DNA from: JAHEJX01 sp041605955
Lineage (GTDB): Bacteria; Actinomycetota; Acidimicrobiia; Spongiisociales; UBA5794
Assembly: GCA_041605955.1 (NCBI GenBank)
Contig: JBFIXI010000076.1
Location: 1 to 19,449 of the forward strand
Length of the DNA stretch: 19,449 nucleotides
Direction of reading: 5' to 3'
Below, in pieces: positions 1 to 6,590 of the stretch (its first letter is position 1; each line of letters starts with the position of its first letter). The translations under genes were made by a program, and so were the position numbers. The notes below the pieces were generated by a model. That model ran no database searches, had not been told where the DNA came from, and saw nothing but the letters and a program-made list of their open reading frames with translations.

Positions 1-52
1 AGGGGCCGGCGGCACGGCACACTAGTCAGCTCGCCATACCTCAAACTGGACC

Positions 53-80
53 TTCACGGCTACTCAGGGTGGTCTATCGT
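53..80 (+). promoter_or_regulatory. Candidate sigma-70-type promoter for the ftsH-like gene
   Basis: TTCACG at 53-58 and TATCGT at 75-80 are separated by 16 bases, and each matches its consensus at four of six positions. Transcription would start near 87, leaving a short leader before the ATG at 110. That leader carries a strong ribosome binding site (GGGGAGG, ending at 104, five bases before the start). The first 109 bases hold no other gene that I can see. This is a by-eye match only. Confidence 0.3.
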
Positions 81-109
81 GTGCGCCACGGGCAAAAGGG
101 GAGGAATGA

Positions 110-1960
110 ATGACGGTCGATGTCGTCGCCGCTCGTGAGCGCGATCGTCGCCGTCGCCTACGCCGGGTCCTATTCGTTTTGGCGCCGCTCGCATTATGGA
201 TGTGGTGGCGCATCTTCACCGGCAATCCGGTCTCACCCGGTTGGCCGGATCTGCCTCCAGATGCCGTCTTCTGGCTACCGGGGATCGCGCTGGTGCTGTT
301 ACTTGCCGTGGTCTTCGTTGCGCCGATGCTCGGTTCGGGGCGCTCCCCGCACACGATCTACTTACCCGAGCAGCTCGAGATCGGTTTCGATGACGTCAAG
401 GGACTCGGATCAGTCGTCAACGAAGTCCGCCATACCCTCGACGTGTTCCGCAACCACGTCCGTTTCCGCGACGAGATGGGTGGCTCCCCTCGCCGGGGCG
501 TGCTCTTCGAAGGCCCACCAGGAACTGGGAAGACTCACCTGGCCAAAGCCATGGCCAAGGAAGCCGAGGTGCCCTTCCTCTACGTCTCTTCAACGGCATT
601 TCAGTCGATGTGGTACGGCGCCACGGCGCGCAAGATCCGCACCTACTTCCGGCATCTGCGCAAGGTGGCGCGCCGCGAAGGAGGCGCCATCGGCTTCATC
701 GAGGAGATCGATGCGATCGGGATGGCCCGCGGCGCCTTCGGCATGTCTGCCCGTCCGGCGGACGGCGGAGCTCTCGCCGTCGCCCAGGCGATCGCTCACG
801 GGACAGGCGGAGTCGTCAACGAGCTCCTCATCCAGATGCAGAGCTTCGACGAGCCGACCCGCAAAGATCGCTTGCGCAACGCGGTGGTGCGAGGCATCAA
901 TCGTTACCTGCCGCCGGGCCGTCACCTGAAGACAACTGCGCCGCCTTACGCCAACATCCTGCTGATCGGCGCCACCAACCGCGCCGATAGTCTCGATCCG
1001 GCGCTGCTCCGGCCCGGCCGGTTCGACCGAGTCTTCCACTTCGCCCTTCCCGGCCGGCAGGAACGCCGGGAGCTCGTCGAGTACTTCCTGCAACACAAGT
1101 CCCACGATGTCGCCCTCGACCCGGCCGAGGCGATTGACGACTTGGCGGCGATGACCATGGGCTACACCCCGGCATCTCTGGAGCGGCTCTTCGACGAGGC
1201 GCTGCTGCAGGCCCTCCGTTCCGGGCGCCGTGAGTTGACCAGGGAGGACGTGCGCCACGCCCAGCTCGAAGTGGAGATCGGGCTCCCCAACCCGGTGGAC
1301 TACACCACCGAGGAGCGCCTGACAATCGCCACCCACGAAGCCGGCCATGCAGTGATGGCCTACCTCGTCGGCGCCGGCCGCAAGCTCGAACTGCTCTCGA
1401 TCGTGAAGCGACGCGAATCACTCGGTCTGTTGGCCCACCGCGAAGAAGAAGAACGATTCACCCAACGAGCCAGCGAGATGAAGGCGATGCTCAAGATCTC
1501 GTTTGGCGGGATGGTGGCCGAAGAGATCTTCTTCGGCGAGTCGGGATCGGGCCCTGCGGCCGACCTGGCGGCCGCCACCAAACTCGCCGTAGACATGGTC
1601 GGCTCGTATGGGCTGGGCGACGCGCCGGTGTCGTTCCGGGCCGCCGACGGCGGGGCGCTCGGAGGTGACTTCGTCGCTCAGGTTTTGGCCGATCCGAAGG
1701 CCCGCAAGGCGGTCGACCGGATCCTCGGCGACGCCAAGCACGACACCATGCGAATCCTCACCGACCACCGCTACCTGGTCGAGGCGCTGCGGCGCTCTCT
1801 CCTCGAGCGAGACGAGCTGGTAGGAGACGAGATCATCACCGTGCTACGCGACGCCGAGACGCACGCCCTCGAAGGAAGCCGAGCGCTGATCGACTTGAGG
1901 GCCCGCGATGCCAGGATCGTGGAGATCGTCCCCCGCGACCAAGACCACGAAAAGAGCTAG
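110..1960 (+). CDS. ftsH: FtsH-like membrane AAA+ zinc metalloprotease (divergent)
   Basis: This is an ATP-dependent membrane protease of the FtsH/M41 type (616 aa), expected to extract and degrade membrane and regulatory proteins. Two hydrophobic segments (about 19-36 and 52-74) are joined by a short loop, so the usual FtsH periplasmic domain is absent. The AAA domain has Walker A GPPGTGKT (135-142), a Walker B read as GFIEEID (195-201) in place of the usual FIDEID, and the second region of homology GATNRADSLDPALLRPGRFDR split around 287-307 with both arginines kept. The protease has HEAGH (409-413) and the third zinc ligand Asp485. The stretch between Walker B and GATN is about 45 residues longer than in E. 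coli FtsH. The start ATG follows a good ribosome binding site. The gene converges with ahcY across 8 bases. The family is certain; the specific role and whether it is the cell's main FtsH are not. Confidence 0.93.
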   Translation: MTVDVVAARERDRRRRLRRVLFVLAPLALWMWWRIFTGNPVSPGWPDLPPDAVFWLPGIALVLLLAVVFVAPMLGSGRSPHTIYLPEQLEIGFDDVKGLGSVVNEVRHTLDVFRNHVRFRDEMGGSPRRGVLFEGPPGTGKTHLAKAMAKEAEVPFLYVSSTAFQSMWYGATARKIRTYFRHLRKVARREGGAIGFIEEIDAIGMARGAFGMSARPADGGALAVAQAIAHGTGGVVNELLIQMQSFDEPTRKDRLRNAVVRGINRYLPPGRHLKTTAPPYANILLIGATNRADSLDPALLRPGRFDRVFHFALPGRQERRELVEYFLQHKSHDVALDPAEAIDDLAAMTMGYTPASLERLFDEALLQALRSGRRELTREDVRHAQLEVEIGLPNPVDYTTEERLTIATHEAGHAVMAYLVGAGRKLELLSIVKRRESLGLLAHREEEERFTQRASEMKAMLKISFGGMVAEEIFFGESGSGPAADLAAATKLAVDMVGSYGLGDAPVSFRAADGGALGGDFVAQVLADPKARKAVDRILGDAKHDTMRILTDHRYLVEALRRSLLERDELVGDEIITVLRDAETHALEGSRALIDLRARDARIVEIVPRDQDHEKS

Positions 1961-1971
1961 CCGGCCGGCTA
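1958..1971. other. Perfect 14-base palindrome carrying both convergent stop codons
   Basis: TAGCCGGCCGGCTA reads identically on both strands. Its first three bases are the TAG stop of the ftsH-like gene, and its last three are the TAG stop of ahcY on the minus strand. As RNA it could form a five-pair stem with a GGCC loop on either transcript. It might therefore contribute to two-way termination, although no T-run follows and the stem is short. It could also be chance in GC-rich DNA. Confidence 0.5.
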
Positions 1972-3225
1972 CGTGCCCTGGTCCCAGCTGGCGAGATAAC
2001 GCTCTTGCTCCGGTGTCAGTAGTTCCAACCCGCCGCCCATGGCGGCGAGCTTGAGCCGGGCGACTTCGTTGTCGAGCTCGTCCGGCATCACATACACCTG
2101 ATTGTCGAGTGTGCCCTCGCTCTGCAAGAGCCACTCGGCCGACAGCGCCTGGGCGGAAAACGACATGTCCATCACGTCGGCAGGATGCCCTTCAGCGGCG
2201 CCGAGGTTCACCAACCGGCCCTCGGCGACCACCATGAGTCGCCGTCCGTCATCCATGAGGTACTCCTGCAGATTGGGCCGCAGCTCCCTGCTGGCCTCCG
2301 CCATCTCCTCCAACTTCGCAAGGTCCAGCTCGACATCGAAGTGGCCGGCGTTGGCCATGATGGCGCCGTCCTTCATCACCGCGAAGTGCTCTTCTCGGAA
2401 GACATGGATGTTGCCGGTAGCCGTAATGAAGACGTCCCCCTCCCGTGCCGCCTCCAGGGAAGTGAGCACCCGGTGCCCGTTCATTGCGGCGGCGACGGCG
2501 CGCACCGGATCGATCTCGGTGACGATCACATCGGCGCCGAGGCCCTTGGCGCGCTCGGCGATTCCCCATCCGCAGTCCCCGTAGCCGGCCACCACGACCT
2601 TACGGCCGGCGAACAGCACGTTGGCGGCTCGCAGAATGCCGTCCAGCGACGACTGACCGGTGCCGTGGCGGTTGTCGAAGAGATGCTTGGTGGCCGAGTC
2701 GTTGACCGCCACCACCGGAAAGCGGAGAACCCCGTCCGCCGCCATGGCCCTGAGGCGGATCACGCCTGTGGTGGTCTCCTCGAGACCGCCGACGATCGGT
2801 TGGTCACTGCGCTCCTGATGTAAGACGGTCGTCGTGTCCGCCCCGTCGTCGAAGACGATGTGGGGGTCCGTGTCCAGGATGGCGTGAATATGGCGATAGA
2901 AGGTCGTGGAATCCTCGCCGCGTACGGCAAACACCGACATGCCCTGTTCGACCAGCGCCGCGGCGACATCGTCTTGGGTGGAAAGTGGGTTGGAGGCACA
3001 CAGCGCGATCTCGGCTCCTCCCGCCCGCAACGTCATCATCAGGTTGGCCGTCTCGGTCGTGACGTGCATACAGGCCCCGATGCGCCTGCCGGCAAAAGGC
3101 TGTTCCTTCTCGAACCGTTGGCGGATCACAGCGAGTACGGGCATGCGGCGGGCTGCCCAATCGATGCGGCGGTGCCCCAGCTCAGCCAGCGAGGCGTCGG
3201 CGATGTCGTGCGGTACGGTTTCCAC
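1969..3225 (-). CDS. ahcY: Adenosylhomocysteinase (archaeal/Thermotoga-type)
   Basis: This cytosolic NAD-dependent enzyme (418 aa) splits S-adenosylhomocysteine into adenosine and homocysteine, closing the methylation cycle. Recognisable parts are His54 in ACMHVTTET, Asp128 in FDDGAD, Glu150 in EETTTGV, Lys180 and Asp184 in NDSATKHLFDN, and the NAD loop GYGDCGWG (214-221) followed by Glu237. The loop differs from the GYGDVGKG of classical enzymes. The protein ends in LTPEQERYLASW and lacks the C-terminal Lys/Tyr (DHYRY-type) tail that classical enzymes insert into the neighbouring subunit. Both features resemble shorter archaeal and Thermotoga enzymes. The start is GTG with an upstream GAGAGG at good spacing. 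It is the last gene of the manB operon, 29-30 bases after the SIS-like gene whichever start that gene uses. A preference for S-inosylhomocysteine, known for a methanogen relative, cannot be excluded. Confidence 0.95.
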   Translation of the reverse strand: METVPHDIADASLAELGHRRIDWAARRMPVLAVIRQRFEKEQPFAGRRIGACMHVTTETANLMMTLRAGGAEIALCASNPLSTQDDVAAALVEQGMSVFAVRGEDSTTFYRHIHAILDTDPHIVFDDGADTTTVLHQERSDQPIVGGLEETTTGVIRLRAMAADGVLRFPVVAVNDSATKHLFDNRHGTGQSSLDGILRAANVLFAGRKVVVAGYGDCGWGIAERAKGLGADVIVTEIDPVRAVAAAMNGHRVLTSLEAAREGDVFITATGNIHVFREEHFAVMKDGAIMANAGHFDVELDLAKLEEMAEASRELRPNLQEYLMDDGRRLMVVAEGRLVNLGAAEGHPADVMDMSFSAQALSAEWLLQSEGTLDNQVYVMPDELDNEVARLKLAAMGGGLELLTPEQERYLASWDQGT

Positions 3226-3254
3226 GAGTTCCTCTCGACGGTCGGCTCGGTTCC

Positions 3255-3695
3255 TCAGCGCGGGGGATGGATTGCCGGCAGGTTCACCAGCTCGGTTGCC
3301 ACTGCCACCAGTGACGCGTACCGCGCGGCGTCCGACGCGCCCTGCGCTACGACCTCGCCGACAAGATCAGCGCCGTCGAGGTCTTCAATGCGGTCGAAAG
3401 AGTACCCGGCTGCGGCCCTCTCGCTGTGCAAGTGGATGCGTGCCGCCCCCGGGGCGGCATCGGCAGCCATCGAGAATCCCGCCGCAATGAGCAGCCGGCG
3501 CCAGTGGTCGGCAGCCAGCTCACCGACGGTTCCGCTGGCGGTGATCACCACCGGCCGCCCGCCGATCCCATCCGCCAGATCCTGCGCCAGCGCGGCTGCA
3601 ACCGAGTCGGCAGCTCCGGCGATTCTCCCCACGAGCGTCCTCGCTTCGGCCAACTCTGCAGAGCTGGCCAGCAGCCCATCCGGCAGATCAACCAT
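3255..3695 (-). CDS. Short SIS/TobH-like protein (positional homologue)
   Basis: This is a protein of about 146 residues, rich in alanine, with a pattern suggesting a SIS or phosphoglucose-isomerase-like fold: a helix, then a strand and loop VVITASGTVGE (about 49-59), then a helix, and a C-terminal helix ARYASLVAVATELV. I identify it mainly by position: actinobacteria carry a TobH/SIS-domain gene immediately after manB, but those proteins are roughly twice this length, so this one may be reduced to a single domain. The start is uncertain: ATG at 3695 is chosen, but a TTG at 3707 directly abuts the upstream stop codon. No catalytic residues can be assigned, and the function is unknown. Confidence 0.7.
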   Translation of the reverse strand: MVDLPDGLLASSAELAEARTLVGRIAGAADSVAAALAQDLADGIGGRPVVITASGTVGELAADHWRRLLIAAGFSMAADAAPGAARIHLHSERAAAGYSFDRIEDLDGADLVGEVVAQGASDAARYASLVAVATELVNLPAIHPPR

Positions 3696-3707
3696 CCGTG
3701 ATCTCAA

Positions 3708-3899
3708 TCACTCAGCGGTTCGATCGTCCAGAGGCTCGGCAGCCTCTTCGAGCATGACCGGGATGCCGCCGTCGGCAATGGGATAGGCGACCCGACAAGC
3801 GTCGCACACCAGCGAAGGCGGATCGGCCCGCTCGGTGAGGGAGCCTCCACAACGCGGGCACTGCATGATCTCGAGGAGACCTTCGGGAAGCTGCGACAT
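3708..3899 (-). CDS. Trm112-like zinc-ribbon protein
   Basis: This is a 63-residue protein with two CxxC pairs, Cys14/Cys17 (CPRC) and Cys32/Cys35 (CDAC), followed by YPIADGGIPVMLEEAAE. This is the standard layout of the Trm112/YcaR (UPF0434) family. Eukaryotic and archaeal Trm112 activates methyltransferases. The bacterial role is less clear, though the link with ahcY two genes downstream (removal of the methylation by-product) is suggestive. Its ATG shares one base with the manB stop (TGATG), which indicates translational coupling. It could also be read with a longer N-terminus inside manB, but the family start matches MSQLPEG at 3899. Confidence 0.88.
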   Translation of the reverse strand: MSQLPEGLLEIMQCPRCGGSLTERADPPSLVCDACRVAYPIADGGIPVMLEEAAEPLDDRTAE

Positions 3900-5239
3900 C
3901 AGTAGCGCTCCAGGACTTCGCTCACCTTGTCCACGATGGCATCCACCTCGGCCGCGGTAGGCGCCTCGACGTTGAGCCGCAGGACCGGCTCGGTGTTCGA
4001 CGGCCGCAAGTTGAGCCAACGATCGCCGAGGTCAACGGTCAAGCCATCGAGCCGATCTGTGACTCCATGGCCGAACTCGACTTCGACTGCCGCCGTGGCA
4101 CCGGCTTTGTCCTCGACTTCGAAGTTGACTTCCCCCGACTGGGCGTAGGGCTCGTACGCACGGCGTATCTCGGATAGGGGGCGCCCCTCCTCGGAGATGA
4201 TCTGCAACAGCACCAGCGAGGCAAGGATCCCGGAATCGGCTCGGTAGTTGTCCCGGAAGTAGAAGTGGGCCGAATGCTCGCCGCCGAAGACGGCGTCGGT
4301 CTCCTTCATGATCTGCTTGATGAAGGAGTGACCCACCCGAGTCCGCACCGGGACTCCCCCGGCGGCGGCCACGGTCTCCGGGACCGCTCGCGAGCAGATC
4401 AGGTTGTGCACGATGTGCGCTCCGGGCTCGCGGCGCAAGAACCAGTCGGCGATGACGGCGGTGGTCGTGCTCCCGGGTAGGGGCCTGCCCTCATCGTCCA
4501 CGAAGAAGGCGCGATCCGCGTCGCCATCGAAGGCGATGCCGAGATCGGGCTGCTCTTCGGCCATGAGCTGCTGCAAGTCGACGAGGTTCTCTGGGTTCAT
4601 GGGATCCGCCGGATGATTGGGGAACGTCCCGTCCGGCTCCAGATAGAGCCCAATCACTTTCATAGGAGTGCGGGCGAAGACGACGGGAACGGCCACGCCC
4701 GCCATTCCGTTGCCTCCGTCGATGGCCACCCGCATCGGCTTGAACTGTTCGACGTCCACGATCGAGAACAGGTGGTCGACGAATCCGGGCAGCGCATCGA
4801 AGCCCCGAACCGAGCCTGCGGCCGGAGCCGCCCCCGGGGGATTCTCGGCGATGGCTTTGATTTCGCCCAAGCCCGTGTCGGCGCCCACCGGTGCCGCCCC
4901 AGCCAGGCAGAGCTTCATTCCGTTGTACTCCGGAGGATTGTGCGAGGCGGTGATCACCAGTCCGGGCACTCCAGCCACACCCGAGTAGTAGTAGAGCATG
5001 TCCGTGGTGATCTGTCCCAAGGAGACGACATCCACCCCCTGCCTTGTGATGCCCTCGATCACGGCCGCCGCCAGGTCGGGTGAGGTTTGCCGACAGTCGT
5101 GGCCCACCGCGATCTCCTCGGCGCCGGCGAAGACGGCAAAGCCGATGCCGATGGCGCGCCCCGCATCATCGCCGAGCTGCTCGGGGGCGAGGCCGCGGAT
5201 GTCGTAAGCCTTGAAGATTGCGTCGAGATTCACGGTCAC
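3899..5239 (-). CDS. manB: Phosphomannomutase / phosphoglucomutase
   Basis: This alpha-D-phosphohexomutase (446 aa) interconverts mannose-6-phosphate and mannose-1-phosphate (possibly the glucose pair as well), feeding GDP-mannose synthesis. All four active-site loops are present: the phosphoserine loop TASHNPPEYNG (Ser99), the metal loop FDGDADR (Asp238, 240, 242), the sugar-specificity loop GGEHSAH (319-325), and the phosphate loop RPSNTEP near the C-terminus. The Ser-x-Asn form with GEHSGH-like sugar loops is shared by PMM/PGM enzymes, so substrate choice cannot be fixed from sequence. It heads the operon with the Trm112-like, SIS-like and ahcY genes. The start shown is GTG 5239; a second GTG two codons in (5233) fits better with the promoter seen just upstream. 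GDP-mannose made from its product would feed gmd at the other end of the window. Confidence 0.93.
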   Translation of the reverse strand: MTVNLDAIFKAYDIRGLAPEQLGDDAGRAIGIGFAVFAGAEEIAVGHDCRQTSPDLAAAVIEGITRQGVDVVSLGQITTDMLYYYSGVAGVPGLVITASHNPPEYNGMKLCLAGAAPVGADTGLGEIKAIAENPPGAAPAAGSVRGFDALPGFVDHLFSIVDVEQFKPMRVAIDGGNGMAGVAVPVVFARTPMKVIGLYLEPDGTFPNHPADPMNPENLVDLQQLMAEEQPDLGIAFDGDADRAFFVDDEGRPLPGSTTTAVIADWFLRREPGAHIVHNLICSRAVPETVAAAGGVPVRTRVGHSFIKQIMKETDAVFGGEHSAHFYFRDNYRADSGILASLVLLQIISEEGRPLSEIRRAYEPYAQSGEVNFEVEDKAGATAAVEVEFGHGVTDRLDGLTVDLGDRWLNLRPSNTEPVLRLNVEAPTAAEVDAIVDKVSEVLERY

Positions 5240-5241
5240 GG

Positions 5242-5247
5242 ATTCTA
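5242..5247 (-). promoter_or_regulatory. Candidate -10 box for the manB operon
   Basis: On the minus strand TAGAAT lies at 5247-5242, only two bases before GTG 5239 and eight before the in-frame GTG at 5233. A transcript starting the usual six to eight bases after the -10 box would begin at or near the second GTG. That implies a leaderless message and a protein two residues shorter. No convincing -35 box or ribosome binding site is visible. Confidence 0.4.
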
Positions 5248-5359
5248 AGGCTCAGCGAGCCGCATGGTCCGGACCCCTCGACTGCGTCTGCACCAGTGGG
5301 CCTCACGACGGCAATGACCCCAAAGCGTGGCGCCGCCAACCGACGCCCTCTCCGCTGGG

Positions 5360-5365
5360 TACCAT
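5360..5365 (+). promoter_or_regulatory. Candidate -10 box for the GT2 gene
   Basis: TACCAT at 5360-5365 fits the TANNNT form of actinobacterial -10 boxes and lies eight bases before ATG 5374. There is no ribosome binding site before that ATG, so a leaderless or nearly leaderless transcript is likely. This supports 5374 over the many upstream in-frame starts. No clear -35 box is seen. Confidence 0.35.
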
Positions 5366-5373
5366 CGCGCCGC

Positions 5374-6096
5374 ATGTCTCGGCCCCAACTCACCATGTCC
5401 CTGGTGATCCCCGTCTACAACGAGGCTCAGTTCCTCCCGGATGCCCTGGCCCGGCTCTATCAGGAGCTGGAACAGGTCGACGCCGAGGTCGACGTCATTC
5501 TCGCCGAAAACGGATCCTCCGACGCGACGGCCGAAGTGGGACGCCAGTTGGCGGCGACCTACCCGAACTTGACGGTCATCCAGCTGCCCAAGCCCGATTA
5601 CGGCGGGGCGATGCGAGCGGGGTTTCTGGCCGCCCAAGGCGACTGGGTATTGAACTCCGACATCGACTACTTCTCGGGGGCCTTCATGGCCCGGGTCGTG
5701 GGCCTCGCCGACGAAGCGGACTTGATCCTCGCCTCCAAGCGAGACCCGGAGTCGGAAGACCGGCGCGGCTGGCTGCGGCGACTGGCGACGTGGACGTTCA
5801 ATCTGCTGCTGCGGTTCGTGTTGGGATCGAAGGTCTCCGACACCCATGGCATCAAGGCAATCCGGCGCGAGGTCATTGCGGACGTGGCCGCCGACGTGAT
5901 CTCGACTCAAGACCTGTTCGACACCGAGCTCGTCTTGCGCGCCGAGCGCAAAGGCTGGCGCATCAAAGAGGTGCCCATCGTCGTCGAAGAGCAGCGCACC
6001 GCGAAGTCGTCCCTGATCAAGCGGGTGCCACGGACTCTGCTCGGCGTGTGGCGCATCCGGAAGGCGTTGCGGGGTACCGCCGGCGCCGGCCGCTAG
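5374..6096 (+). CDS. DPM1-like family 2 glycosyltransferase
   Basis: This is a soluble GT-A glycosyltransferase of 240 residues. It opens with the family 2 strand LVIPVYNE (10-17), then AENGSSDAT (44-52) at the nucleotide-binding position, PDYGGAMRAGF (74-84), and the metal motif DID (96-98). Compactness, lack of a membrane domain and the GGAMRAG/DTHGIKAIRR pattern resemble dolichyl/polyprenyl-phosphate mannose synthases, so the likely reaction is sugar transfer from an NDP-sugar to polyprenyl phosphate on the inner membrane face. Which sugar is not shown. Frames upstream of ATG 5374 are open but not conserved in character; ATG 5395 is a second option. It is divergent from manB and converges with gtrA, sharing a CTAG tetramer (6093-6096) that gives both genes their TAG stop. 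Confidence 0.88.
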   Translation: MSRPQLTMSLVIPVYNEAQFLPDALARLYQELEQVDAEVDVILAENGSSDATAEVGRQLAATYPNLTVIQLPKPDYGGAMRAGFLAAQGDWVLNSDIDYFSGAFMARVVGLADEADLILASKRDPESEDRRGWLRRLATWTFNLLLRFVLGSKVSDTHGIKAIRREVIADVAADVISTQDLFDTELVLRAERKGWRIKEVPIVVEEQRTAKSSLIKRVPRTLLGVWRIRKALRGTAGAGR

Positions 6097-6590
6097 CTGC
6101 TGATCGAGGCGGAGTCGGACGGCTCCCGCTGTAGTGCCTTCTTGAAGACGACGTCGCGGTAACCGGCGAACTTCGGGAGGATGATGATGATCGCGGCGGC
6201 TATGTACGCAATCCGCAGGCCCGTATCCGACAGAGGGCCCCAAATGGCATTGGTGCCGCTCACAATGAGGTTGGTGAGCGCCAGCGCCACACCGTTGATC
6301 GCAAAGAAGCGAGCGGTCTCCCCACCCCCACCGGTGGCGTCATCGAGCTGGAACGTCCAGAGCCGGTTGAGCACGTACGACATCAATGTCGTCAAGGCAA
6401 AAGCAATAGTGGTGGCGGCGAACACCGGGAGGTCGAAGCCATCCGATCGAGTCTCCTCGCCCCCGAGGACGATCAGCAGCACGCTGAAGAGAATCAGCGA
6501 CACGACCGTGTTGAGCACCCCGATCAGGCCGACCTTGACCACTTGGACGATCGACTCGCCGGTCATGAAGCTCTTGAAGTAGCTCTTCAT
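6093..6590 (-). CDS. GtrA family membrane protein
   Basis: This is a 165-residue protein with four hydrophobic segments (about 17-43, 53-74, 90-112 and 121-144). It carries the GtrA signature residues: VLNRLWTF after the second segment and PKFAGYRDVVFKK after the fourth. GtrA proteins are thought to help move polyprenyl-phosphate-linked sugars across the membrane, or to partner a GT2 polyprenyl-phosphate sugar synthase. Its ATG overlaps the stop of the upstream GT-C-like gene by four bases (ATGA), so the two are probably co-translated. The convergent neighbour is a DPM1-like GT2, the typical GtrA partner. The family is clear; the sugar is unknown. Confidence 0.9.
   Translation of the reverse strand: MKSYFKSFMTGESIVQVVKVGLIGVLNTVVSLILFSVLLIVLGGEETRSDGFDLPVFAATTIAFALTTLMSYVLNRLWTFQLDDATGGGGETARFFAINGVALALTNLIVSGTNAIWGPLSDTGLRIAYIAAAIIIILPKFAGYRDVVFKKALQREPSDSASISS

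Noticed and set aside
590..1348. A 252-residue open frame on the minus strand inside the ftsH-like gene
   Set aside because: It lies antisense to clear AAA+ and protease motifs, has no recognisable domain, and long antisense frames are expected in GC-rich DNA.
3226..3254. Possible S-adenosylhomocysteine riboswitch before ahcY
   Set aside because: The gap to the upstream gene is only 29 bases and holds just a ribosome binding site; no aptamer could fit.
5218..5373. N-terminal extension of the GT2 enzyme to 5218 overlapping manB
   Set aside because: The added residues are basic and low in complexity, overlap the manB start, and the family strand begins just after 5374.
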